The notes under the pieces were generated by a model. It searched no databases. It was not told where the DNA came from and was given only the letters and a program-made list of their open reading frames with translations. Source: Sphingomonas_E sp042693015 (lineage in GTDB: Bacteria; Pseudomonadota; Alphaproteobacteria; Sphingomonadales; Sphingomonadaceae). From it: DNA of 64,000 nucleotides. Positions 51,424 to 60,008 of this stretch are shown here, one piece after another. The position numbers and the translations under genes were made by a program. Location of the stretch: positions 4,588,001 to 4,652,000 of the forward strand of contig NZ_CP170544.1 of assembly GCF_042693015.1 (NCBI RefSeq), in the 5' to 3' direction. How positions within the stretch are numbered: the stretch's first letter is position 1; every line of letters starts with the position of its first letter.

Positions 51424-51444
51424 TTCAGTTCAAGAGTAGAGCCC

Positions 51445-52449
51445 ATGACCGACCTGCCGAACATCCAGCCCGACAGCCGCACCGCCACGGTGCTCGAAGC
51501 GCCCGACAAGATGGTCAAGGTGCGCGAGGTGTTCGGCATCGACAGCGACATGGAAGTGCCGGCCTTCTCCGAAGCCGATGAGCGCGTGCCCGATCTCGAT
51601 CCGGCCTATGTGTTCGATCCGGAGACGACGATCGCGATCGCCGCGGGCTTCGCGCACAACCGCCGCGTGATGATCCAGGGCTATCACGGCACCGGCAAGT
51701 CGAGCCACATCGAGCAGGTGGCGGCGCGCCTCAACTGGCCCTGCATCCGCATCAACCTCGACGCGCATATCAGCCGTATCGACCTGATCGGTCGCGACGC
51801 GATCGTGTTGCGCGACGGCCAGCAGATCACCGAATTCCGGGAAGGCCTGCTGCCCTGGGCGTTGCAGACGCCGACCGCGCTCGTCTTCGACGAATATGAC
51901 GCCGGCCGCCCCGACGTGATGTTCGTGATCCAGCGCGTGCTGGAAACCGAGGGCAAGCTGACCCTGCTCGATCAGAACCGGGTGATCCGCCCGAATCCCT
52001 GGTTCCGCTTGTTCTCCACCGCCAACACGGTGGGCCTGGGCGACACGACCGGCCTCTATCACGGCACCCAGCAGATCAATCAGGGCCAGATGGACCGCTG
52101 GAACATCGTCGTGACGCTTAACTATCTGCCGGCCGCGATCGAGGCGCAGATCGTGCTCGCCAAATCGGGCGAATATGACAAGCCGGACGGCAAGAAGGTG
52201 GTCGAAAATATGGTGAAGGTGGCGGACATGACCCGCCAGGGCTTCATCGCCGGCGACATCTCCACCGTCATGTCGCCCCGCACGGTGATCTCGTGGGCGC
52301 AGAATGCGCTCATCTTCAACGATGTCGGCTTCGCCTTCCGCCTTTCGTTCCTGAACAAGTGCGATGAGGCGGAGCGGCCGCTGGTCGCCGAATATTATCA
52401 GCGCGTGTTCGGCAAGGATCTGCCCGAAAGCGTGGTGGGGAAGGCGTGA
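51445..52449 (+). CDS. cobS: Cobaltochelatase ATPase subunit CobS
   Basis: A 334-residue AAA+ ATPase of the aerobic cobaltochelatase. Walker A GYHGTGKSSHIEQVAARLNW, Walker B LVFDEYDAGRPDV, sensor region FSTANTVGLGDTTGLYHGTQ. The N-terminus carries the CobS-type VREVFGIDSDMEVPAFSEAD. With CobT and the large subunit CobN it inserts cobalt into hydrogenobyrinate a,c-diamide; CobN is not in the window. RBS is weak (AGAGT). Some CobS/CobT sets lack other cob genes, so a separate AAA+/VWA role is possible. Confidence 0.93.
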   Translation: MTDLPNIQPDSRTATVLEAPDKMVKVREVFGIDSDMEVPAFSEADERVPDLDPAYVFDPETTIAIAAGFAHNRRVMIQGYHGTGKSSHIEQVAARLNWPCIRINLDAHISRIDLIGRDAIVLRDGQQITEFREGLLPWALQTPTALVFDEYDAGRPDVMFVIQRVLETEGKLTLLDQNRVIRPNPWFRLFSTANTVGLGDTTGLYHGTQQINQGQMDRWNIVVTLNYLPAAIEAQIVLAKSGEYDKPDGKKVVENMVKVADMTRQGFIAGDISTVMSPRTVISWAQNALIFNDVGFAFRLSFLNKCDEAERPLVAEYYQRVFGKDLPESVVGKA

Positions 52450-52480
52450 CGGCGCGGACGGCCGCGTCAGGGGAGCATTC

Positions 52481-52888
52481 ATGATCGTCGTCGAACGCAT
52501 CGCGCCGGACGGCACCGCACACCGCATCTCGATCGGCCTGCACGAGATCGTCGCCGATCTGACGCCGCCCGAAGGCGAAGGGCCGGATCCGCACGATCTT
52601 TATGATGCGGCGCTCGGCGCCTGCAAGGCGCTGACGATGCTCTGGTATGCCCAGCGCAATGGCATCCCGCTCGAGGACATCCATGTCGGCGTCAGCCGCG
52701 ATGCGAGCGAGGAGCGGCAGGGGGTCTATCGCCTCAAGACCCGCATAGCGCTCGGCGGCCCGCTCAGTGACGAACAGCATGACAAGCTGGTCGGCGTTGC
52801 GGGCAAATGCCCGATCCACAAATTGATGACCGAGGTTCGCACCGAGATCGAGACGATCGCGGTCGATCGCCGGGATCCGGAATTGTGA
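52481..52888 (+). CDS. OsmC family protein between cobS and cobT
   Basis: 135 residues of the OsmC/Ohr fold. The two redox cysteines are C48 (LGACKALTM) and C110 (GKCPIHKLM), as in peroxide-reducing OsmC. Probable thiol peroxidase for organic hydroperoxides. GGGGAG precedes the ATG at 52481. It starts 31 bases after cobS and its stop overlaps the cobT start, so it is expressed within the cobST operon; why is unknown. Confidence 0.92.
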   Translation: MIVVERIAPDGTAHRISIGLHEIVADLTPPEGEGPDPHDLYDAALGACKALTMLWYAQRNGIPLEDIHVGVSRDASEERQGVYRLKTRIALGGPLSDEQHDKLVGVAGKCPIHKLMTEVRTEIETIAVDRRDPEL

Positions 52889-54723
52889 GCCAGCAGACTC
52901 CCCTCGAAGCCTTCCGGCAGGTGCTCGGCGGCACGGCACGCGCGCTGTCGCACGAGCCGGAGGTCGAGGTCGGTTATGCGGCGGAGACGCCGCAGTCGCT
53001 CGGCAAGGCCATCAAGGTGCCGATGCCCGCGCGCTCGCTGCCGGCCGATCAGGTGGCCGAGGCGCGTGGCTTTGCCGACAGTGCGGCCTTGAAGCTCCGC
53101 CACCACAATGCCGCGCTCCATCAGCGCAACGCGCCGGCCGAAGCGGTCGCTCGCGCCGCCTTCGATGCGATCGAGCAGGCGCGGATCGAGGCGCTGGGTG
53201 CCCGCGCGATGGCCGGCGTGCGCGCCAATCTCGGCCATGCGCTCGATCTCCGGCTCAAGTCCGATCCGCTGACCCGCGCCCGCTCGCGCGACGAGGTGCC
53301 GCTATCTTCCGCGCTCGGCCTGCTGGTGCGGGAACGGCTGACCGGCGATGCCCCGCCGGAGATCGCCCGCAACGGCTTGTCGCTGATCCGCGACTGGATC
53401 GAGGAGAAAGCCGGGCACGATCTCGATGCGCTCAGCCTCACGCTCGACGACCAGTCGGCCTTCGCAAAGCTCGCCACCCGGCTGCTCGAGGATCTCGAAC
53501 TGGTCGACGGCGAGATGCAGCCCGATGACGAGAAGGAATCGGGCGAGGAAGGCGAGGGCGACGATCAGGACCAGGGCGAGGACGGCGAGGACCAGCAGGA
53601 CGATGGTTCCGGCCAGTCCGACGCGCCGATGGAAGCCCGCGCCGAGTCCAGCGAAGACGCCGAGGATGACGGCGAAAGCGTCGACATGGACGAGGATGCG
53701 CTTTCCGAGATGGAAAGCGATATGGGCGATGAAGGCGAGCAAGGCACCATGCCCGTCCGCCCCAATCGACCGCCTGCCGATCCCGGCCCGCAATTCGATT
53801 ACAAGGCCTATTCGGAAGAGTTTGACGAGGTCGTCGCCGCGAACGAGCTGTGCGACGAAGAAGAACTGACGCGGCTGCGCGCCTATCTCGATCAACAGCT
53901 CATCCATCTCCAGGGCGCCGTCACCAAACTCGCCAACCGGCTGCAGCGGCGGCTGATGGCACAGCAGAACCGCAGCTGGGATTTCGATCAGGAGGAAGGG
54001 CTGCTCGATGCGGCGCGGCTCGCCCGCGTCGTCATCAACCCGGCGCATTCGCTTTCCTACAAGATCGAGCGCGAGACCGATTTCCGCGATACCGTGGTCA
54101 CGTTGCTGATCGACAATTCAGGCTCGATGCGGGGTCGGCCGATCTCGATCGCGGCGATCTCGGCGGACATCATGGCCCGCACGCTCGAACGCTGTGGCGT
54201 GAAGACCGAGATTCTCGGTTTCACCACGCGGGCGTGGAAGGGCGGCCAGTCGCGCGAAAAATGGCTGTCGCACGGGCGCCCGCCATCGCCCGGCCGCCTC
54301 AATGATCTTCGCCACATCGTCTATAAGCGTGCCGACGAGCCGTGGCGGCACGCGCGCAAGTCGCTCGGCCTGATGATGCGCGAAGGTCTGCTGAAGGAGA
54401 ATATCGACGGCGAGGCGCTGATGTGGGCGCACAACCGGATGATCGGCCGGGTCGAGGAGCGCAAGATCCTGATGGTGATCTCGGACGGCGCCCCGGTCGA
54501 TGATTCGACGCTGTCGGTGAACAGCGGCTCCTATCTCGAAAAGCACCTCCGCCAGGTGATCGCCTGGATCGAGAATCGCTCGCCCGTCGAACTGGTGGCG
54601 ATCGGCATTGGCCATGATGTGACGCGCTATTATGCCCGCGCGGTGACAATCATGGACGCCGAGCAATTGGGCGGCACGATGGTCGAACAGCTCGCCGGTC
54701 TTTTCGACCTGCAGCAGCGTTGA
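52885..54723 (+). CDS. cobT: Cobaltochelatase subunit CobT
   Basis: 612 residues: an N-terminal helical domain, a long acidic linker from about 215 to 305 (stretches of EEGEGDDQDQGEDGEDQQDD), and a C-terminal von Willebrand A domain with MIDAS DNSGSMRGRP and ISDGAPVDDSTLS. This order is diagnostic for CobT, the partner of CobS. GTG start overlaps the osmC stop. Followed by a hairpin terminator that serves the opposite strand too. Confidence 0.95.
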   Translation: MSQQTPLEAFRQVLGGTARALSHEPEVEVGYAAETPQSLGKAIKVPMPARSLPADQVAEARGFADSAALKLRHHNAALHQRNAPAEAVARAAFDAIEQARIEALGARAMAGVRANLGHALDLRLKSDPLTRARSRDEVPLSSALGLLVRERLTGDAPPEIARNGLSLIRDWIEEKAGHDLDALSLTLDDQSAFAKLATRLLEDLELVDGEMQPDDEKESGEEGEGDDQDQGEDGEDQQDDGSGQSDAPMEARAESSEDAEDDGESVDMDEDALSEMESDMGDEGEQGTMPVRPNRPPADPGPQFDYKAYSEEFDEVVAANELCDEEELTRLRAYLDQQLIHLQGAVTKLANRLQRRLMAQQNRSWDFDQEEGLLDAARLARVVINPAHSLSYKIERETDFRDTVVTLLIDNSGSMRGRPISIAAISADIMARTLERCGVKTEILGFTTRAWKGGQSREKWLSHGRPPSPGRLNDLRHIVYKRADEPWRHARKSLGLMMREGLLKENIDGEALMWAHNRMIGRVEERKILMVISDGAPVDDSTLSVNSGSYLEKHLRQVIAWIENRSPVELVAIGIGHDVTRYYARAVTIMDAEQLGGTMVEQLAGLFDLQQR

Positions 54724-54756
54724 GGTCGAAGCCATTGAGAGACCAGGCGCGTCCCA

Positions 54757-54796
54757 GATAAAATAGGGCCGGACCTCCGCTAAGGAGGCCCGGCCC
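54757..54796 (-). terminator. Hairpin terminator of the glycine-zipper gene (54830)
   Basis: Arms GGGCCGG (54766-54772) and CCGGCCC (54790-54796) enclose an inner CTCC/GGAG stem. On the minus strand the stem is followed by TATTTTAT, giving a U-rich tail. It may also slow plus-strand transcripts leaving cobT. Confidence 0.7.
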
Positions 54797-54829
54797 GCCC
54801 TCGATACGCGACCCGAGGGTTAAGCTAAG

Positions 54830-55249
54830 TCAGCAATCCCGGTCGATCGCCCGGCCGGCGAGCGCGCCGACGCCAGCGCCCAGAATTGCGCCGGTGGTGC
54901 CGTCGCCATAGCCGTTCTTGGCAACCTCGTTGCCCAGCAGGCCACCCGCGATCGCGCCTATGATGGTGCCGCCGGTGCCGCTGTCGCGGCAGCCGTAGCG
55001 ATAGTGCTTGCCGCCATTATAGCCGCGATTTCCGTAATAATTGCCGCGGTTGCCGTAATAGCTGCGATTGCCGTTATAATAGCCCCGGTTTCCGTAATAA
55101 CGGTCTCCGCGATAATAACGCTGGCCGCCCTGATAATAACGGCCGCCATCATGATAGCGGTCGCCCCGCGGCCGGGCATCTGCCTCTGCGGGAACCATCG
55201 TCGCTGCTGCCAGCGCCGCGACGGCCGCACCTGCGATCATCTTGAACAT
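54830..55249 (-). CDS. Exported Gly/Tyr/Asn-rich glycine-zipper protein
   Basis: 139 residues: signal peptide (MFKMIAGAAVAALAAATMVP), a repetitive middle of RYYGNRGYYNGNR-like units (about residues 30-85), then a glycine-zipper hairpin (TIIGAIAGGLLGNEV and AILGAGVGALAGRAID) and a final Cys. GGGAGA lies nine bases upstream. Same order of Cys and zipper segments as the protein at 24435. Envelope-associated; function unknown. Confidence 0.85.
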   Translation of the reverse strand: MFKMIAGAAVAALAAATMVPAEADARPRGDRYHDGGRYYQGGQRYYRGDRYYGNRGYYNGNRSYYGNRGNYYGNRGYNGGKHYRYGCRDSGTGGTIIGAIAGGLLGNEVAKNGYGDGTTGAILGAGVGALAGRAIDRDC

Positions 55250-55404
55250 TATCGTTCTCCCTTGTCGTTCGGCGCCGGGAGCGGGAGCAGTCCCCGCATC
55301 GGCTTGTTCGATGCTGCCCTTATGAAGTGATTCGCGTGAGTTGGTCCTGAACGCGGTCGTTAGCCGCGGTTCAGCTTGGCTACGGCCCGAGGCTGGGTTA
55401 GGCC

Positions 55405-56364
55405 ATGTCCATGCGGACCTTATTGGCGTTGCTTGCTGGATTGCTGACGAGCGCACCGGCGCTGCCTCCCGCCGATGGCAGCGCCCTGATCCGCACCGCG
55501 CCCGTCGCGCTCGATCCGCGCGATCCCGCCCGCGTCCGGCTCGGCCGGCTCAGCTTCCAGGGCGGCTGGGTGCTGACGAGCAGTGATCGCCGCTTCGGTG
55601 GGCTTTCCTCGCTCACCGTCGACAGCGACGGTTTGCTGGGCGTCAGCGATCGCGGCGGCCTTGTCCGTATCGTGCCACGCGGCCAGCGCCCGCCGGTGGG
55701 CCATGTTATCGGCCTGCTGCCCGATGGCCCGCAGGCCGGCATTGGCCACGCCGATCGCGATAGCGAATCGTCGATCCGCGGGCCCGACGGCAGCCTGTGG
55801 GTCGGGTTCGAGGATGCGGACCAGATCTGGCGCTATGATGCGGCTGTCCGCCGCGCCACCGGCCATGTCGCGCCGCCGGCCATGGGGGATTGGCCGCGCA
55901 ATGGCGGGGCGGAGGCGATGGTGCGGCTCGATGACGGCCGCTTCCTGGTCTTTTCGGAAGAAGCCGAGGGCTCAGGCGGCCCCGGCAGCTATCGCGCGCT
56001 GATCTTTCCAGGCGATCCCGTGGAAGGCGGCGAACCCGCCAGCTTCGATTATCGTCCGCCCGCAGGTTATGTCATCACCGACATCTGCGCCTTGCCCGAT
56101 GGCCGGCTTGTCGCGCTGCATCGGCGCTTCACGCCGCTGGATGGCGCATCGGCGATCGTGACGATCATCGATCCGCACGGCATCCGCGCCGGCGCGTCGG
56201 TATCGGGCCAGGAGATTGCGCGCCTCGCGCCGCCGCTCACCGTCGACAATATGGAGGCGGTCGCGGTGACGCGGGAAAAGGGCCGGACGATCCTCTGGAT
56301 CGCATCCGACGACAATTTCAGCAGCGCCCAGCGGACGCTGCTGTTACGTTTCCGTCTCGATTGA
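55405..56364 (+). CDS. Exported phytase-like / esterase-like propeller protein
   Basis: 319 residues with a short signal peptide (MSMRTLLALLAGLLTSAPAL). The mature part matches the phytase-like beta-propeller family: FGGLSSLTVDSDGLLGVSDR, PDGSLWVGFEDADQIWRYD, NGGAEAMVRLDDGRFLVFSE, VDNMEAVAVTREKGRTILWI. Members are annotated as having esterase-like activity, but real substrates are uncertain. It stands alone and converges with rpmB across a hairpin. Confidence 0.85.
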   Translation: MSMRTLLALLAGLLTSAPALPPADGSALIRTAPVALDPRDPARVRLGRLSFQGGWVLTSSDRRFGGLSSLTVDSDGLLGVSDRGGLVRIVPRGQRPPVGHVIGLLPDGPQAGIGHADRDSESSIRGPDGSLWVGFEDADQIWRYDAAVRRATGHVAPPAMGDWPRNGGAEAMVRLDDGRFLVFSEEAEGSGGPGSYRALIFPGDPVEGGEPASFDYRPPAGYVITDICALPDGRLVALHRRFTPLDGASAIVTIIDPHGIRAGASVSGQEIARLAPPLTVDNMEAVAVTREKGRTILWIASDDNFSSAQRTLLLRFRLD

Positions 56365-56370
56365 GAAGGT

Positions 56371-56392
56371 CGCGGGCGGCATGCCGCCCGCG
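56371..56392. terminator. Bidirectional hairpin between convergent genes
   Basis: A perfect 10-bp GC stem (56371-56380 with 56383-56392) and a two-base AT centre, in the 34-base gap between the phytase-like gene and rpmB. There is no U tract on either strand, so it probably blocks RNA decay or acts with Rho rather than as an intrinsic terminator. Confidence 0.5.
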
Positions 56393-56398
56393 CGGCAA

Positions 56399-56683
56399 TC
56401 AGGCCGCTGCCTTCTTCGCGACTTCGCGCTTCAGGCGACGAGCGCGCAGCGACAGCTTGTCGTCGCTGGTCTTGAGCAGCCAGTTGTCGAGGCCGCCGAC
56501 ATGCTCGACCGAACGCAGGCCATGCGTCGAGACGCGCAGCTTGACGCCTTCGCCCAGCGCGTCCGAGATCAGCGTCACATTCTGCAGGTTCGGCAGAAAG
56601 GTCCGCTTGGTCTTGTTGTTCGCGTGGGAAACATTGTGTCCCACCTGCCGGCCCTTGCCGGTCAGTTCGCAGATGCGCGCCAT
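56399..56683 (-). CDS. rpmB: 50S ribosomal protein L28
   Basis: 94 residues, MARICELTGKGRQVGHNVSH with NNKTKRTFLPNLQNVTLISD and RVSTHGLRSVEHVGGLDNWL. Typical alphaproteobacterial length. Monocistronic, away from rpmG, as usual in this group. Confidence 0.97.
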   Translation of the reverse strand: MARICELTGKGRQVGHNVSHANNKTKRTFLPNLQNVTLISDALGEGVKLRVSTHGLRSVEHVGGLDNWLLKTSDDKLSLRARRLKREVAKKAAA

Positions 56684-56841
56684 GATGCTTCGTCCTAGGT
56701 GTTCGGTTGCCCGGAAAGTGCGGGCGGATAACCGCCGCTGAGAGATTCGTCAACCGCCATGGCAGCTCAAGGTGCAGACTATGCAACCCTCGCGCCATCG
56801 CTTCGTTATGGTCCCGTTACACGGACGAGGAGCATTTCACA

Positions 56842-57108
56842 ATGCGTAGTGGAATCATTGTCGCCATTGTCGCGGTTGTTGCGATCATTGCCGCCTTTGC
56901 TTTTGGCCTGATCGATATCAACCAGACGAAGGAGACCAAATTGCCGGAAGTCGCCGTCCAGGGCGGGCAGGCGCCTGCGTTTGACGTGAAGACCGCGGAC
57001 GTCGAGGTTGGCACCAAGAATACCAGCATCGAGGTGCCCAAGGTCGAAGTCGGCACCACCAAGGAAGAGGTGAAGCTGCCGACGGTCGACGTGAAGAAGG
57101 CCGAATAA
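56842..57108 (+). CDS. Small single-pass membrane protein
   Basis: 88 residues: one N-terminal helix (GIIVAIVAVVAIIAAFAFGL) and a polar tail with repeats of VEVGTKNTSIEVPKVEVGTT character (alternating Val/Glu/Lys). GAGGAG lies upstream. Not recognised. It is followed 20 bases on by a Pmp3-type gene and probably shares its transcript. Confidence 0.7.
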   Translation: MRSGIIVAIVAVVAIIAAFAFGLIDINQTKETKLPEVAVQGGQAPAFDVKTADVEVGTKNTSIEVPKVEVGTTKEEVKLPTVDVKKAE

Positions 57109-57128
57109 TCGTGCGGGAGGCGGGTGCC

Positions 57129-57302
57129 ATGCCGGTCGTCGCAGCTATCGCGGCACTCTTCCTCCCGCCCTTGGGGGTATTCCTTGATCGTGGAATCACC
57201 CCCGCCTTCTGGATTTGCGTCGGCCTGACGCTGCTATTTTTCGTGCCGGGCGTCATCTACGCCCTCGCCACCATCCTTGCACCGCGCCTCGCGCGAAGCT
57301 GA
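57129..57302 (+). CDS. YqaE/Pmp3 family membrane protein
   Basis: 57 residues with two helices (VVAAIAALFLPPLGVFLDRG and AFWICVGLTLLFFVPGVIYA), the Pmp3 pattern of PP-LGVF-L. Pmp3 proteins are linked to membrane potential and salt/cold stress. ATG at 57129 after GGGAGG is preferred to GTG at 57111. It follows the small membrane protein above. Confidence 0.85.
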   Translation: MPVVAAIAALFLPPLGVFLDRGITPAFWICVGLTLLFFVPGVIYALATILAPRLARS

Positions 57303-57343
57303 AGCCTCTCGCGCCGGCGCTTACAGCCCGCTAGAGCGCGGGC

Positions 57344-57796
57344 ATGGCCTTCCCCCTACCGGAACCGATGCGCGTCGCGCTCGATCTCGCCAGTGCCGCC
57401 GCGGCGGCCGACGAGGTGCCGGTCGGCGCGGTGATCGTGCGCGATGGCGTTATCATAGCGACATCGGCCAATGCCATGCGGATCGACAAGGATCCTACCG
57501 CTCATGCCGAAATGGTGGCGATCCGCAATGCCGCGGCGACGATCGGCAATGAACGGCTCGGCGATTGCGATCTGTGGGTGACGCTGGAGCCCTGTGCCAT
57601 GTGCGCGGGCGCGATCTCGCTTTCGCGCATCCGCCGGCTGTATTACGCCGCGCCCGATCCCAAGGGTGGGGCGGTCGCCCACGGCCCGATGTTCTTCAAC
57701 CAGCCGACCTGCCATCACCGTCCGGAAGTCTATGCGGGGATCGGCGAGGTCGAGGCGGCGCGGATGCTCAGGGGCTTTTTCGCCGAGCGCCGCTGA
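57344..57796 (+). CDS. tadA: tRNA-specific adenosine deaminase
   Basis: A 150-residue deaminase converting A34 to inosine in tRNA-Arg. Zinc motifs H54-A-E56 and P83-C-A-M-C87, with ITLEP-type VTLEPCAMC. Length and motifs match TadA rather than free-base deaminases. A terminator follows. Neighbours give no further information. Confidence 0.95.
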   Translation: MAFPLPEPMRVALDLASAAAAADEVPVGAVIVRDGVIIATSANAMRIDKDPTAHAEMVAIRNAAATIGNERLGDCDLWVTLEPCAMCAGAISLSRIRRLYYAAPDPKGGAVAHGPMFFNQPTCHHRPEVYAGIGEVEAARMLRGFFAERR

Positions 57797-57805
57797 CAAA
57801 GGAAA

Positions 57806-57841
57806 AGGCGCCCGGATGCGATCCAGGCGCCTCTTCTTTTT
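57806..57841 (+). terminator. Rho-independent terminator of tadA
   Basis: Stem AGGCGCC...GGCGCCT with an inner GGAT/ATCC pairing (57806-57832), one mismatch, followed by CTTCTTTTT. It begins ten bases after the tadA stop. Confidence 0.85.
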
Positions 57842-57852
57842 GCCGAGGTCGT

Positions 57853-58527
57853 TCAGCCCTCGGTGGTCTTGATCGGGACGATCTTGATTTCCACACGGCG
57901 GTTCTGCGCGCGGCCTTCCGGAGTCGCGTTCGACGCGATCGGCTGGCTCGATCCGAAGCCCTGCGTGCCGATGCGGGCGCTGGTGACGCCGCGCGTCGTC
58001 AGATAATCGGCCACCGACTTTGCGCGGTTCTGCGACAGCGGGATATTGATCCCATCATTGCCGGTCGAATCGGTGTGGCCATAGACGTCGACGAACGTCT
58101 GGTTGTAGCTCGCCAAGGTCTGCGCGACCTGATCCAATGTGCTGCGGAACCCGGGTTCGATCGCATAGCTGTTGGTGGCGAAGGTGATCCCCGACGGGAT
58201 GTTGAGCAGGATCTCGTCGCCTTCGCGCTTGACCTCGACGCCGGTGCCGGCGGTCTTCTCGCGCAGCTCGCGCTCCTGCTTGTCCATGTAGGAGCCGATC
58301 GCGCCGCCGGCGATGGCGCCGATGCCGGCACCGACGATCATCTCGGTGCGATTATGGCTGCCGCCGACCAATGCGCCCAGGCCAAGCCCCACTGCCGCGC
58401 CGCCGAGTGCACCGATGCCGGCCTTCGACATCTTCTTTTCACCGGTCACCGGATCGGTGGTGCAGGCCGTTGTCATCAGCGCCGCGAGCGCGAGGCTCAT
58501 GCCCGTGAACTTGGTCATGCTCCGCAT
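57853..58527 (-). CDS. OmpA-family lipoprotein with glycine zipper
   Basis: 224 residues. Lipoprotein signal ending in LMTTAC with Cys22; a double glycine-zipper region (LGGAAVGLGLGALVGGS, VGAGIGAIAGGAIGSYMD); and a C-terminal OmpA peptidoglycan-binding domain with DVYGHTDSTGNDGINIPLSQ and AQNRRVEIKI. It tethers the outer membrane to peptidoglycan. A GGAAC-N17-GGTT promoter-like pair lies just upstream. ATG at 58518 is an alternative start. Confidence 0.92.
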   Translation of the reverse strand: MRSMTKFTGMSLALAALMTTACTTDPVTGEKKMSKAGIGALGGAAVGLGLGALVGGSHNRTEMIVGAGIGAIAGGAIGSYMDKQERELREKTAGTGVEVKREGDEILLNIPSGITFATNSYAIEPGFRSTLDQVAQTLASYNQTFVDVYGHTDSTGNDGINIPLSQNRAKSVADYLTTRGVTSARIGTQGFGSSQPIASNATPEGRAQNRRVEIKIVPIKTTEG

Positions 58528-58559
58528 AAATTCCCTTTCCCTTGGTTGCTGATCGTCAA

Positions 58560-58585
58560 AACCGATAGCTAGGGCCGCTTGTTCC
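58560..58585 (-). promoter_or_regulatory. Possible EcfG general-stress promoter of the OmpA lipoprotein gene
   Basis: On the minus strand, GGAAC and GGTTTT are separated by 17 bases, close to the alphaproteobacterial EcfG consensus GGAAC-N16/17-CGTT, differing at one -10 base. It ends about 33 bases before the start codon. The same pair occurs before the hemerythrin gene. Confidence 0.45.
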
Positions 58586-58658
58586 GCTTCCGTGCTGAAC
58601 CTAATCTGATGTGACTGTTGTGGGCCAGCAAGATTCCGTTCTATGGGGAAATTGCGCC

Positions 58659-59984
58659 ATGCCGCCGGATATTCCCCTCCATCCATTCCCTTGGGCCGAT
58701 TGCGCGATCATCCTTGCGCTGGTCGCGCTCAATGGCGTCTTCGCGATGTCGGAGCTCGCCATCGTTTCGTCGCGCAAGCCGCGGCTGGAGGCGATGGCGC
58801 GGGCCGGACGCAAGACGGCGCGTTGCGCGCTGGATCTGGCATCGGATCCGGGCAAGTTCCTGTCGACCGTCCAGATCGGTATCACCCTGATCGGCATCCT
58901 CGCAGGTGCCTATTCGGGCGCGAGCCTGGGCGGCCCGGTGGGCGAACGCCTCGCCTGGCTGGGCGTGCCGGCCGACGCTGCCGAGGAGATCGGCTTCGGC
59001 CTTGTCATCGCGGTCACCACCTATCTCTCGCTGATCATCGGTGAGCTGGTGCCCAAGCAGTTCGCGCTCCGCTCGCCTGAGCCGATTGCGGTCATCGTCG
59101 CGCTGCCGATGCTCTGGCTGTCGCGGATCACCGCGCCGATCGTCTGGCTGCTCGACAAGTCGAGCGCGCTCATCTTCCGGCTGATCGGGCTCAATCGCGA
59201 ATCCGAAAATCATGTCACGGCCGAGGAATTGCATCTGATCGTCGCCGAGGCATCAAGCGCGGGCGTCATCGAGGAAAGCGAGCGCGCCATCATCTCCGGC
59301 GTCGTGCGGCTGGCCGATCGCCCGGTGCGCGAGGTGATGACGCCGCGCACCGAAATCGAATGGATCGACGCGACCGCCGATGCCGATACGATCCGCGCCC
59401 GGCTGCTGGAGATGCCGCACAGCCGCATGCCTGTGGCCGAGGGATCGGTCGACGCGATCTTCGGCGTGGTGCAGGCGCGCGACATCGTTGCCGCGCTGCT
59501 CGACGGCCGCGCCATCGACATCCGGGCGCTCACCCTTGCCGCGCCGATCGTGCCCGATCAGATGGACGCGATGAACGCGCTGGAGACATTGCGCGAGGCG
59601 CCTGTACCGATGGCGCTGGTTCATGACGAATATGGTCATTTCGAAGGCGTGGTGACGCCGGCCGACCTGCTCGCCGCGATCGCCGGCGTCTTCGCGTCCG
59701 ATCAGGAAGAGGGGACCGATCCGCCGCTGTTCGAGCGCGAGGACGGAAGCTGGCTGATATCGGGTTCGGCGGCGGCCGATATGGTGGCCGAGCGGCTGGG
59801 CCTGATCCTGCCGGAGGATCGCGACTATGCGACCGCCGCGGGCTTTGCGCTGTCCGTCCTCAAGCATCTGCCCACGGTGGGCGAATCCTTCGTCGAGGAC
59901 GGTTGGCGCTTCGAGATCGTCGACATGGACGGTCGCAAGATCGACAAACTGCTGGCGGCCCGGAGAAGAGCCCGCGACGACTGA
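58659..59984 (+). CDS. CNNM/CorC-type membrane protein (hemolysin family)
   Basis: 441 residues: a DUF21/CNNM membrane domain with about four helices (CAIILALVALNGVFAMSELA, FLSTVQIGITLIGILAGAYS), two CBS domains (REVMTPRTEIEWIDA, MALVHDEYGHFEGVVTPADL) and a C-terminal CorC/HlyC transport-associated domain (YATAAGFALSVLKHLPTVGE). Such proteins affect Mg/Co efflux. ATG at 58659 follows GGGGA at ten bases; the frame is open to 58611. It faces away from the OmpA gene. Confidence 0.92.
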   Translation: MPPDIPLHPFPWADCAIILALVALNGVFAMSELAIVSSRKPRLEAMARAGRKTARCALDLASDPGKFLSTVQIGITLIGILAGAYSGASLGGPVGERLAWLGVPADAAEEIGFGLVIAVTTYLSLIIGELVPKQFALRSPEPIAVIVALPMLWLSRITAPIVWLLDKSSALIFRLIGLNRESENHVTAEELHLIVAEASSAGVIEESERAIISGVVRLADRPVREVMTPRTEIEWIDATADADTIRARLLEMPHSRMPVAEGSVDAIFGVVQARDIVAALLDGRAIDIRALTLAAPIVPDQMDAMNALETLREAPVPMALVHDEYGHFEGVVTPADLLAAIAGVFASDQEEGTDPPLFEREDGSWLISGSAAADMVAERLGLILPEDRDYATAAGFALSVLKHLPTVGESFVEDGWRFEIVDMDGRKIDKLLAARRRARDD

Positions 59985-60008
59985 TCGCCGGCGGGCTCGT
60001 TCGGTATC

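Noticed and set aside
54990..55160. CRISPR-like repetition in the glycine-zipper gene
   Set aside because: The repeats are short, unequal and codon-phased (Tyr/Gly/Asn/Arg), so they are protein repeats rather than a repeat-spacer array.
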